Shown here: one piece after another, positions 24,640 through 35,700 of the stretch
Layout: each line of letters opens with the position of its first letter
Position numbering within the stretch: position 1 is the stretch's first letter
DNA from: Chalciporus piperatus
Lineage: Eukaryota > Basidiomycota > Agaricomycetes > Boletales > Boletaceae
Assembly (NCBI GenBank): GCA_038093975.1
Contig: JBBPTG010000034.1
Location: 124,001 to 188,000 of the forward strand
Direction: 5' to 3'
Length of the DNA stretch: 64,000 nt
Made by a program: the position numbers and the translations under genes
The notes under the pieces: generated by a model
Told to the model about the DNA's origin: nothing
Databases searched by the model: none
What the model saw: only the letters and a program-made list of their open reading frames with translations

Positions 24640-24990
24640 TAAAAAGACAATTCAAAATATATTTGTATTATAAAATATTATGATTGCATATTCTGAGGAT
24701 ACTTATAATCTTATATTTCAAGGAGACACATGATAACGCACATAATTTAAACTAGTAATGAAACTGCAAAGAGTCCCATAAGGAAAAACAATAGAAATAC
24801 TTATATGGATGTGGTAATGTTCATGATAAGATTATATTCTCGTACACATAATCTCAGCTGCACAAAATTTTATTTTTTGGTGTCCACATTGTATTATCTA
24901 AAATAGAATGATGTAATGAGCTCTAAAACATATAATTTTACGCACTATAAAAGGATACAAGAAAATATTATATTTTACAACGGACAAAAG
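24640..24990. other. AT-rich island
   Basis: About 350 bp of strongly AT-rich DNA (runs such as aaaatattatgattgcatat and ataattttacgcactataaaa) abruptly set in GC-rich surroundings. It ends against a GC-rich stretch near 24990. No gene is seen. It could be a degenerate transposon, an organelle-derived insert or a transposon terminus. Confidence 0.6.
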
Positions 24991-25430
24991 TTGTCGGCCG
25001 AACATGTGGGCGCTGTCTGGGCGCAGTCCGGGCATGTCGTGGGCACGAACCACCGGCCGAGTGCCCGCGCCAGCAGCCACGCCCGTGGCCCGTTGTTGTT
25101 ATCTGTCAAGAACCTTGCGGTTTGTGTGAGATGCGTACCCATGAGGTAAGATGAGGCAAGATACGTACCGTGAGCCAATGGTACGAGTCAGCGAAAAGGC
25201 TAGGGAAGATTAGTTGGATTTCTTCCCAGAGAGTGAGTGGTCACACAGCTGGTGGCGGGCGATGACGATGAAGTGTAAGATTTAACTCGAATTCAATGTG
25301 TTCTAGCATCATATAGCGACATCTCTTCCTGCCCCGTCTCCCTTTGCCATTTCGCTGTATGGATATTTACTTCTCGCCTGCCAAGCGCTCCACTGAATGG
25401 AGACGCAAACCTACGTATCTCACGAGCATT

Positions 25431-28400
25431 CTAGTCCTGAAACTTGGTCAGATGTTGACTGATTGTTGATAATGAGTAATCCTACCTTCATTAGCGTCAA
25501 AATGACCACATGCTCTGCAGAAAACTGCCATCGCGCGAAATGTGACGCCACATTCACCGGGTTGACTAATTCGAGATTAGGGTCCAACTCCGAGGAGTAC
25601 ATCAGCAACACTGCAAAAAGTCTCGTACTGGTTTAACTGATCCAGTCATTCCAGTAACTTCAGACTTTTTGCAGTGTTGCTGATGTACAACCGAGCAGGG
25701 AAGTATGGATAGTGCCGATAAGGGTCGAGGGTATGAGGATCCACAGGGACTCGGAGATGGCGCTGAATGGCAAGTTGAACATGGCCTTCGACTTCAAGGA
25801 TATATTTGATACATCCGGGGATCATTGTACTGCTGTCGGAGGGGTAGAACATGACAAGGCTGTTGCCAGCGTGGGTGGCATGCCGACTGAAAACCACTCC
25901 ACCAAACCAATAATAGGCATGAAATGTGGCATGACTCTGAGAAATGAGAGGAGCGAGGTCGTTGGGCACAGGCTTCTTGCGGATGGCCCCGCTGGATGTC
26001 ACGAAGGCGGAGGCTGGTTCGTGGTCGATATGCTTCTCAAACAAGGCTTGGCATTCTTTGAGAGCAGGTGGGCAATCGGATCGTAAAATCCAGCGGCGAA
26101 GTTTGGCTCCTTGAATGAAAGACTGCAGAATGGTTTCTTCAAGTTCACCTGGTGAATCGTCAGTCAGTCAGTGTCAAAAATTCACCCCATCAACGTACCA
26201 AATTTGTGGTTGGTCGGCAAGCGTTGTAGTTGGCCAATGAGGCGTTCGAAGGGGAAACACCACCAAGAGCGCACAGGCCCAAAAAGCTTGAGATAATCGT
26301 ATATGTGGCATGCCATATGCCCATTTGGCCGTAAGGAGGCGTCGGGCAAAACCTGTGGCAAATCAGCTAACCACGAGGTAATACATGTTTGATAAGCTGT
26401 CATGCGAGACTCGGTCATGACGCGATAGCAAGCAATCAGAATTGCAGAGACGAGCTGCATAGTGTGGTCCAGAACACGTCGCGAGTCATCTGCTACCTTT
26501 CTGGATGAATGCTCTGACCCCTCACCCCACACACTGATGAGTGCGATAGGCAGGAATACAGTGGCCATGGTTCGCCATTCGTCAGCCTTCAGGGTGCCTG
26601 CTCTCGCCTCCCCGAAGTTTTTCGGAACTGACCTCAGCCACGAGGGTGTATCCGTTTGCTCGATAACCTGTTGGATGCGACGCATTACATGTGGGGTGGA
26701 TGTCTGGAGCTGGGGAGTGGGCATCATCGGTTGGGTCCGTCGCTGCGTGAAGATTAGCGAACGGAGACGAAGATAGAGATGTGCTGTGCCCACCCATTCA
26801 ATGAGCGAATGAACCCAGTGTTGTTTGTACACCCGTCCTGGGCCATTTTTCAATGGTGATAGGCCGAGCCCTTCGGCAACGAATTTCAACGCAGGGGTGT
26901 TCTTCGCGGTTAACTTGCGCTCTAAATTATCAAGGTGCTCTTGGATACACCGATCTTCTTCGCCATCGCCCTGGATGTCCGCAGCACTGAGCAGTAGAGA
27001 TTGGACACTCTTGACGTTCTTCCGGTCGTTCGCGCTGAGCAGTTTCGCCTCCGCTGATGTATCGATGCAGCGGAAATCTGTGTTGAATGCGGGGCGGATG
27101 TCCGATTCGGTTTGCCTTTTGGTTGCGAGAGTCGTTGTAAGCCCGAGAAATTCACGGAAGTGACTCTGAGCTAGTCCCTCGAGTAAACAATGCATGGAGT
27201 CGACAACCAGTTGGCGAGCTGGGTCCCAGTATGGGAGATGCCAAAGAGATGACCATCGAACACCGTGCCGAACAAATAATTTGGGACGCTCGTTGGAGGG
27301 AGCATCCCTGTAAGCTTCGGCATGAGAGCGAAGGGTATCTTTGTCGCGAAATTTCCAGTCGGAAGAATGAACATCTGTCCTCCCAAGAGTCGAAGTATGA
27401 TGGCAATGGCAAGTGCTGCAATAAAAATGACTAGTTGCAGCAGCCATTTGGACAGTTTTCCTCGCGGCTGGGAGATCACAGACGACGCATGCGACAGCAG
27501 AACGTGTGACGCGTTCCCGAGCGGAGGCGGTACGAGAAAAACGAATGCCCCTGCCCCAACTCTCCACCAGGTCGTCTATGAGGGGATCCAGGAAGTGGTT
27601 AAGTTGGTCGCCGGAGGGTTCGTGCGGACCAGGAACGATGCCCGCAAGGTACATGTTCTCCGGTTTGTATCGGATGTCGGTGGGGAGGTTTAAGCAGGCG
27701 CAGGAAATTATACCACACGAAGTGGTTGCGTTGCGCTGGCGGTTCCCTTCCACATTGAAGAAGTCTACATTCAAGGAGAATAGATAGCGGCCCTCGTCAC
27801 CACGATCGATGAACAACCGGTCACCGCATGGTCCGGTGAATGTGCGTAGAAATTCGGCGTCCCACACATCTTTTGCGAACGTCGGTACCGACTTCTGCGA
27901 GTTCTTTGCGAGATCATCACATGAAGCGTCCATCAGAGCTTCAAGCTCCGGTCTCGACAACAAACCGGCCAGGTAATCATGGAAGTGATGGTAGACAAAT
28001 GATTTGATAGGGGTGCTGCAGCTGTCAGTTGGGTCGCTCAGGAGGATAGTGTTGCAGGGTCCGTCCTCTGGCCGAGGTTTGTTGGTGCAATGAAGGGGAT
28101 AGGTGGGTTTGGACCCCGGGTTGTCGATCGGTTTGTAGGTGCAATTGCACTGCAGACATACCGCATAGGTGGTGGTGCGACCTTCGAGATTGAATCGAGA
28201 GAGAGCAGTTTTCACGGTCCTGGGAATTTGCGCGAGGGTGTGATCACGAATGGTCCCTGTTTGTGCGCCAACGAGCTTGAAGGCCAAGGATAGGATGATC
28301 GATAGAATACCGAGGAAGAAGTCCCCGCAAGCACGACTGACGCCGAACCGGACCACGCTGACTACAGCGAGGAAAAGTGAGACCTGCGCAACTTCGTCAC

Positions 28401-29251
28401 AGCGATCGACTGGTGGATCAAAGTGATGGGCTAATGAACGCCATTAGTAAGAATCAAAACCGTGTGGGGAAAGGTACGTACAGGAGTCATACGCCCGAGG
28501 CACATCAGCCACTCTGGAGGGCACCTCAGAACGATTCTGAGGATCTTGCAAATTCCTAGAGGCTGTTTCAAAAACGATGGTTAGAATTGAATTATGCTGC
28601 TCACCTTTGTTCAGATACGTTTGGATCTGCGCAAACCGAGCTACCTGGTGCATAATCCTGTACCGTCGTACGGTTGGACTCCGGGGCACTGTCAACGATG
28701 GATGTTGAATGGGCGGTTAGGTAGTGAGCAGAATGAATGAGTACCTTTCAGCCAGAGAGATTCGGCCAATTGCACTGGCAACCTCGCTAACATCCGGGGC
28801 TGGAAGGTCACGATGCGATGTAGAGGCATGCTGCGTTTGGAAGTCCTGACGAGAAGTCCACAGTTTGCTGGGCTGCGAGTCAAGGTGAGGACCATCGTCG
28901 TTGAGCGTACTGGCAAAAAGAGCGGCGACAATGGTGTCGAGATCGAGATCTGGCTGATATATCATTAGCAAGGCAGTACAAGGGAACGGCTAGTTGAAAT
29001 CCTACTTCTGCCTGCGAAGTACCCTGGGTTGCGGACATAGTCTCCTGGGAGAGGAGCGAACCAGCGAGATTCACGACACCTGCTTTACGAGCTTCATTGC
29101 CAGTGCGATCAGGTGTGACATTCCGAAGGTGAATGTGCCTGAAGCGCTCTGGCTGGCACTTGCCAGGAGGGTTCCTGGCAACACCGTCTTCGCTGAGTTC
29201 GCAACAGGCTGCACACAGACAGCGGTAATAGTGTTCTTTGCGGGCAGGCAT
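25431..29251 (-). CDS. Tnp2-like DNA transposase (CACTA-type, agaricomycete)
   Basis: Transposase gene from ATG 29251 (MPARKEHYYRCLCAACCE, a Cys/His-rich start) to TAG 25431, with several introns. The large central exon (26182-28356) carries the Tnp2 domain: SLNVDFFNVEGNRQRNA, YKPENMYLAGIVPGPHEPSG, SAVACVVCDLPAARKTVQMA and the block LPYWDPARQLVVDSMHCLLEG. A DUF4218-like segment follows (GPVRSWWCFPFERLIGQLQR). The C-terminal exons read ECQALFEKH..., then NPVNVASHFARWQFSAEHVV. No stop codon interrupts the exons I can join, so it could be functional. Terminal inverted repeats starting CACTA were not found by eye. A perfect hairpin lies at the penultimate exon junction. Confidence 0.8.
25597..25688. 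repeat. Perfect 27-bp inverted repeat (hairpin) in the Tnp2 gene
   Basis: Arms 25597-25623 and 25662-25688 are exact reverse complements, with a 38-bp spacer. On the gene strand, the left half of the hairpin ends an exon and begins a possible intron (GTCTGA donor); the right half contains the acceptor (TTTTTGCAG) and begins the next exon. Removal of that intron keeps the frame. Confidence 0.9.
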
Positions 29252-29451
29252 GCAGAAAGGACGATAGATTGGAGGAGGGAAGGGCCGCAATATTAAAAGG
29301 GTACCAACACGAAGATAACACAATACATACCAAAGAAAGACATAAACAGGACAACGTTCATTATCAGCGCCAAGAAGCAGGGGGGTTAGGCGACGACGAT
29401 ACCTGGACAACAAATTAATAAGGCCAGGGAAACAATGAGGACGATACCTCT

Positions 29452-29516
29452 TTGTATTGGTCGTCTGGGTCGTTGCAAGGCCTCCTTGTATTCTTGTATT
29501 GATCATCTGGGTCGTT
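29452..29516. repeat. Two direct copies of a 23-bp motif upstream of the transposase
   Basis: Copies at 29452-29474 and 29494-29516 (ttgtattgRtcRtctgggt plus cgtt) differ at two positions. They lie about 200 bp upstream of the Tnp2 start. Subterminal direct repeats of this kind are known as transposase-binding sites in CACTA elements, so this may be near the element's 5' end; no matching end was seen on the other side. Confidence 0.55.
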
Positions 29517-29537
29517 CAAGACCTTTCGGCCACCATG

Positions 29538-30105
29538 TACATTGTACATTTTTCTACATCTTGTACTACGAATGGTAACTAAGAATCCGTTAATTGTACT
29601 ATACGGCCACAGCGTGTGTAGGTAACGAGGCTTACCTAATTTCGTGAGCGGGTTGATATTGAGAATCGAACTCAGTCGGGCGATGCCGTGCACGTGATAA
29701 TTACAGTACGCTGCCAGCAGCAAGCGGCATCGCCCGACTGAGTTCGATTCTCAATATCAACCCGCTCACGAAATTAGGTAAGCTTTCCTCTCTTCGTTAG
29801 CTACTTCTACCTACCCACCACGCTGTGGTGGGTACACTTTACCGTATAGTACAATTAACAACTAGGACTACAATGTATCGTAAATACGTAGCACAAAAAC
29901 TGTAGAAGTGTTCCATTGTAACATGGCGTGCTAGATCTAGTCTTATTGTCTATCCAAGCATCATCGTCGCAGCAAAATCAATAGCGGTGTCTACTGCTCT
30001 CGCACTCGGTACTTTGTACGTTTGGTTCACATCGCTGCTTCTCGTTATATCTAATGACCAATCGCTACAGCGGAAACTTTTCATTTCTGGCTCGGTGCTC
30101 TAGTT
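29538..30105. repeat. Foldback repeat, copy 1, with shared right flank
   Basis: The centre is a perfect 59-bp inverted repeat (29630-29688 and 29725-29783) around a 36-bp loop (29689-29724). The fold continues imperfectly outward to tacattgta (29538) and tacaatgta (29877). The next 200 bp or so are also shared with copy 2 (cgtaaatacgtagcacaaa onward), as is a short piece up to about 30105 (tcatttctggctcggtg). The arms contain a tRNA-like T-arm motif (gagttcgattctc). Confidence 0.88.
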
Positions 30106-30297
30106 AAGGTGTGCGCCCTCTCACCTCAACTAGCCCGCAATACTGCTACTGTCAAACTAATACCAATGCCATGTGGTTTTCTACATCTCGCTGCGACTCT
30201 ATATTTCCCTGCCCCACAACACTGTTCTGAACTCTCTGGGGAAAAAGTGTTGGACTCCCACCCGCCTTCCGTCGGGTAACAGGCCTCGTAGATTCCC

Positions 30298-30381
30298 GAA
30301 TGACCTGTGCCTTTGTCTCTCGCAGCACGTCCTTTTCCGGAATGACCTGTGCATTTGTCTCTCGCGGCACGTCCTTTGGCT
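30298..30381. repeat. Tandem duplication, 2 x 42 bp
   Basis: Units 30298-30339 and 30340-30381 start gaatgacctgtgc and differ at a few positions. They sit in a gene-free stretch between the foldback repeat and the WD40 gene. Confidence 0.85.
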
Positions 30382-30614
30382 CCATCTGGGGAGTGTTCCT
30401 GGTTTCGGAGCCTTTGAAATGGTACTGATTCCACAATCCCTTCACATCCGTCAAGCTTGCCTGCGAGCCCGACTGAGGGGATTTGGTGCTGTAAGCTCAA
30501 CGTACTTCCATGAAGAGACTCTTGCTAACTTACAGTTGTTTGGTATATGATCAGCGCAACCATGCTAACCGCCAGCAAGTGAATCACGATCTGTATATGT
30601 GAAAACTAAACGAA

Positions 30615-30750
30615 CTCAGCCGATGCCTAAGAGAGGCGGAAACGACTATATTCACCTAAACGAACTAGGTACAACTCAAATAAGTAAAGGAACTAAGTAA
30701 AGAAAGTAAATACTCACCTCAGCCGATGCCTAAGAGAGGCGGAAACGACT
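30615..30750. repeat. 33-bp direct repeat, 103 bp apart
   Basis: Identical copies at 30615-30647 and 30718-30750 (ctcagccgatgcctaagaga...). The sequence between them and around them (gaactaggtacaactcaaat) is non-coding. The stretch from 29878 to 31080 otherwise holds no gene that I can support; many ccgg-centred short repeats occur at 30820-31090. Confidence 0.85.
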
Positions 30751-31080
30751 GAGGCGCTCTGGAAGTGAGACGAGGAGTTTAAGTAAATGGGTGGAGATGT
30801 GCTCGGAACGATCCGACGTGATTCCGGTCCGGAATGACCGATTCCGGGTGCAAAAGGATCAAGGAATGTCAAGGACTTGACATGGATAAGAATAGAAAGG
30901 GTGAATGGTTAACAGAGATGTCACGAAAGGGAATAGACAAGTGAATGACATATAGGAGAACATACGAATGTAAAAGGGATCCGTTCCAATGAATCCGGAG
31001 ATGTTTCCGTGCGTTCCGGGCTTCGGAAACGTCGGATTAAACACGGAATGCATCCGGAAGTATCTGGTTCCGGATAGGGG

Positions 31081-32385
31081 CTATCCGGAAGCGGAAAGGA
31101 GCGGATAGGCACGGATTGGACTATATTTTGACAGTATAACCGTCCTGAAGGCGGTCCACGAAGAAATGATGTCCGGGTCTCGCTTGCTTGAGGGTATGCG
31201 TTTCCTCCAGATATTGATGTCGGTTTCATACTCATTACTGGACGATGCAGTGGCGATCAGATAGTAGGAGTCGCCTTCGTAGGTCTGTGATTGCGTATTG
31301 CGTCAGTCCACGATCGTCTTTGGTTGAAATCGCTTACAGATATTGTTTGGACGCGACCTGTTTTGGAATGCTGCAGTACTTGTTGCAACGTACCGCTAGC
31401 CTTATGAAATACGAAACTTTTCCCATCGTCGCCCCCTCCAACAATCATCTCCCCTCCTTCTGCGAACCTCACTTGCTTCGGATAGGTTTTCGAGGGCTTG
31501 GTATCGTACGTCCGGGTACACGTTCCGTCGTCCATGCGATGTAAACTATACCCTGCTACAGCATTGTCAATCACGACATATGTACGGGTTTGATCGACCG
31601 CAGCTCCACCGCTACTGCAACTGTTAACTGCTGAAAGAAGAGACCCTGCAACATACGCACATCATCCTTCCAGTAGTATGGGTTCCTAGTACGGTACCAT
31701 CTTTACCCCTGAGTGTGCAACTAGCGAACAAGGTGAGTGAGTCCCTGCATCATATATGACATCTAACTTACATCTCTCCATCGTACATGCCGAAGATGAT
31801 GACATCCCCTCCATGAAAACACGATGCCCGTGGAACAGTGGAAGGAAGTTCAACGCTGAATATGTTGGTCAAGTGATACTTCGAATCGAGTGACCAGAGC
31901 TGGACCTTCTTATCACGGGTCGCTGTAATGATACGTGGATTACCTTCGAATGTCTCGACGGTAAGGGTCATGACTTCTTGACCAGTGCCAATTCTCCTTG
32001 ACCAAATTTCATCGAACTCCGTAGTTGCGTCTGCTCGTTGCCTCCACAACGTGAGATACCCGAGTCCGGTTCCCCCACAAATCGTTTCCTGGATGTCGTC
32101 CTTCCGAGTAAGCCATGATAGGCAAGCCACGGGGTCACGGGGGTTTCGCATCTGGGTTGGTTTTGTAGCCTGGACTCGTCGTTGTAAATCCCAGATCCGC
32201 AATCCATCCATTCCTATTTGTTCGGTCAGTGAACCTGTATGCTACAAGGGTAATATCTTACCTCCGCTTGCGAGGAGGTTTCCGCGACTCGATACTGCCA
32301 TGCAAAGGATGGCATCTTGATGGCCGGAAAGCGTGAAGTCTGGGACATACGTATTGGGAGGTGCTATCAAAGATCGGAAGAGCAT
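31081..32385 (-). CDS. WD40-repeat protein
   Basis: Minus-strand gene with about six exons, ATG 32385 (MLFRSLIAPPNTYVPDFTLS) to TAG 31081. Repeats with GH...WD-like endings are visible: SGHQDAILCMAVSSRGNLLASGG, then MDGLRIWDLQRRVQ; GTGLGYLTLWRQ; RIITATRDKKVQLWSLDSKY; FAEGGEMIVGGGDDGKSFVF. The last exon (TYEGDSYYLIATASSSNEYE) follows a good acceptor. It probably forms a beta-propeller scaffold; partner unknown. It is followed in the same orientation, 5'-ward, by a Spt5-like gene and a small gene; all three lie between two foldback repeat copies. Similar repeat-associated WD40 proteins are multicopy in agaricomycetes as far as I recall. Confidence 0.72.
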
Positions 32386-32700
32386 GATCGAAGTGTTTGA
32401 GGTGTCGGCTTGGATCCGGGGATGTCTTATATGTTATGATCAGCCATGAATCCATGGCATGACAATGACTATTATGATTAGGGACAATAATCACTAGTAG
32501 TGACTATGGTTGTCAGGGACACATTATTGTGATTAGCGATGAGTCATTGTTATTAAGGGCGAGAACAAAACAATAGTACGATTGTCATTAATTTGGCCAG
32601 CAACCAGTTGTCCTTTAATTAGAGCCGACAATCAGTATCTGAACAATGATGATGATACAGACCATTATATTCGTATAGGTAAATCACAAGCACTAGATAC
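32386..32700. other. Intergenic, degenerate repeats of a 'gacaataatgatta' type
   Basis: 315 bp with many imperfect copies of gacaatgactattatga, acattattgtgattag and gtcattgttattaaggg in both orientations. This is a degenerate, locally palindromic AT-rich spacer between two same-strand genes. No coding signal. Confidence 0.5.
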
Positions 32701-35700
32701 TCATGGGTAGGGGATAGCTAAACATAAGTCATTGGCGGGAATGGTAGCCGTGTCATTCTGTGAAGTAACAACGGCTTTCTTCTCCTTCCTGAGCCACCTA
32801 ACCACCTGACAAACCTGTCCCTGGAGTTCACCTTGAAGAACGAGGACAGTTTGGTCCTTTCCAGTGGGACTTGCCGGTGTAAGGAATCGTGCCGGGACGT
32901 GGTGATACTCGACGCTCGAGCCGCCATGGTTGCCACTGACAGATTGGGACACGGTCCCAGGTGGGGCGGCTCCTTCAACGTTCGAGAAACGGTCTGGGCA
33001 TGTGGTGCGCATAACTCGTTTGAGATAGTTACCCCTCTGGTAGCCAGCCCCAACGTTGAAACACAACTGGTATCGGAAGAAGGGGCAGAAGGCATCATCA
33101 AAGAGCCACGAAACCGTGCCTAGAGATTGTGTGAGCAGGGCGGGATTGTACATAGTGTGAGGCAGACTAACCTTTATCAATTTCCTGCGACTGCGCGCGA
33201 TCGGCATCCGTTATCATCCAGGGGTTGCCTTCCTCCGCGTTGGCGTCCTCCGCGGATCTTTCGGGAAGAGGCGTTGCTGAGCAACGGATTCGGGGTTCAG
33301 GGACGTAGGAGCGAGCCACCAATGACCTAAGTTGGTCCAACCGCAAGCCTTCAAGGCGGGCACCACTCAAAAGAATGTCGGACCTGTTGTAATATAAGAT
33401 GGGACAAAGAACAGGACAACATCAGGAAAAAACCCCTATGCCATAATAGGCCATTTGTGCTGCTATGGTGCACAAGGGGGCTTTTTGTGCTATAAGGGGG
33501 CCTTTATTTGTCAGATGGCCCTGGTGGCAACCGCGGTAGGTCTCGACAATTTCTCAGTTCACATACTGTGTGTGCTCACTAGCATAGGAACCGGCACCAC
33601 TCTGGAGTTCAACGATACATTGTTCAAAACCAAGTAAGTTTTTTTTGTAATTTACCAAAACATCTGATGGGTTGGACGCTCTACACCCTGGTAATAGATG
33701 GCAAACCTATATGGGCATGTTAAAGGCGTTCCAGGCAAAGTCTCCAACATACCTGAAACAACTTCAAAGCAGGATCCAGGAGGAGACTGGGTATGACTGT
33801 GTTTCATTCTCATTATTGTTATGTATCTGATTTTTTTTTCATCTCCTTATTTTCAGCATCGCTCCCTCAACATCCACTGACCACATCTTTGACTTTGCAA
33901 GCCTTGAGGCGAAGGCCAAGGGCCAATCTACGACTGAATCTACGGCTGGGGATACAGCTCCAAACACTCCTCCTGCTTAGTTGTAGCTGCTGTAATTTGT
34001 TTTCTGTTTTTGGGCTGGTTTTGGGCCGCTGCAAATGAATCACGTTTTCCCCGTTCTAAATGTGTGACAAATGAGTACAAAGAGTGAAGAATGGTGACAA
34101 AAGGAAAAGTCCCAGATTACATTTGGACATTTCCAGATAGCACTATATGTGCGCATGTGCATATCTGACACAAAAAGCCAAGGCTGAGCATAGGCCATTG
34201 GTCCTGTTAAAACACCTACTATATGGTACTATATAATGCTATATGGCACTTTTTGTGTGCTATTTTGTGCTATTTTACAGGGGACTTTTGCATTCTGGCC
34301 ATTGGATCCATATGACACATATAGTAACATATATCATCAAATACCTCCATATATCATCAAAGAGTGATATAGGGAACAGAGGTTTTTTCCTGATGAAGGG
34401 ACGTACTCTGTCGCTACATGTTCGTTCTTCACCTCGAAGTTGGGGTGACCAAAGAACGACACCAAGCTTGAGGTGCGGTTGAGTGCATATAGAGTGGCTC
34501 TGGTGCCTTTCTTCTCTTCGCCGATGATCCATACGTCGCGGCCGGTCTTCACAGCGGGTCGAGAGAACTCCGACATTCGAATACAAAGGGCAATTGGAGT
34601 CTTGATCTATCGTAATGGATCAGTAAATGGTAGGTAGTAGATGGAATGACTCACTCGTGTGCCATCGAGACTTGAAATGAGCTCCACGGACGCTGTAGGA
34701 AAGTCCATGGATCGGACAACACCACTAAGTCCATAATCAGGACCGCGGGCAATTCGCAGTGTGTCGCCCAGTGCGACATCATAACCCCTTTCCTTCGAGA
34801 AGGAAAGGGTCCGTTCCACCCTGGTGATCTTGACACCGTCCAAAGGCTCGATGACGCAAAGGTCTTCCTGTTCGCACATGATCTGCACCCAGATGAACTT
34901 ATCTTCGAAACTTTCCAGATATCCAACCCTGCCACGGTATTGCCCACCAAGAATTTCGACGGAATCTCCCTGCATGGGGGCGTCAAAGTTGGGCTGAGCG
35001 GTGTGCGACAAAGTGGTCGCCAGACCAGCGTGCGTCGATTTTAGAGACCAAACGTGTGGGGTGAGATACGAGGTAAGAAAAGCAGCATGGACCACAGCCT
35101 AGAATAGAAATTAGGCAAGTGTAAAATAAGGATAGCTAAGAACGAACTTACGACTTCCATATTCTCCAAAAGGAGGGTAACATCATCCTCCGAGCTCGCG
35201 AGGACGTTGCCAGTACAGCCCAGGTGTCGACCAGCTAGGATTTTGACCGAGTCGCCGTGTAGGAAGCATCGACGAACATCCGATATCGGCAGGGTGCACG
35301 CCTGAAGATCGGGGTCGCAAGGCCGAACGGACACAATACCCTGGCTGAGGTCAACCGATAAAATCGTTGACCTCTGCTGCAGGAGAGGACCGTTAAGGGG
35401 GCGGAAAGAGTCACCCTCTCGCCAAAAGGAGGTGGAGAAGGATTGATGTGTGTGTGATACAAGATCAGGATCGACTTGCGCTTCCGCAAGCAGGGAGATA
35501 CGGTCAGGATGGGGTGTAGCGACGACTTCCAATGAGGAGTGGGCGAATGTCGACCGTAAGAGGCCACGGTGGTAGTCCTCCCCGTGACACCGTACGATTC
35601 CGGCGCGCCGATTGAATGGAAGGACGGCGTGTCCAGCATTCTTTGCCTCCGCAGCATCGAACAGCTTCCGCTCCCGACGTTTTTGTTCTTTGACTTCCGG

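Noticed and set aside
29725..29783. tRNA gene or SINE promoter in the foldback arm (T-arm-like gagttcgattctc).
   Set aside because: The T-arm and B-box-like core are good, but no A-box, D-arm or anticodon arm can be placed at the right distance, and the symmetry of the arms explains the pairing.
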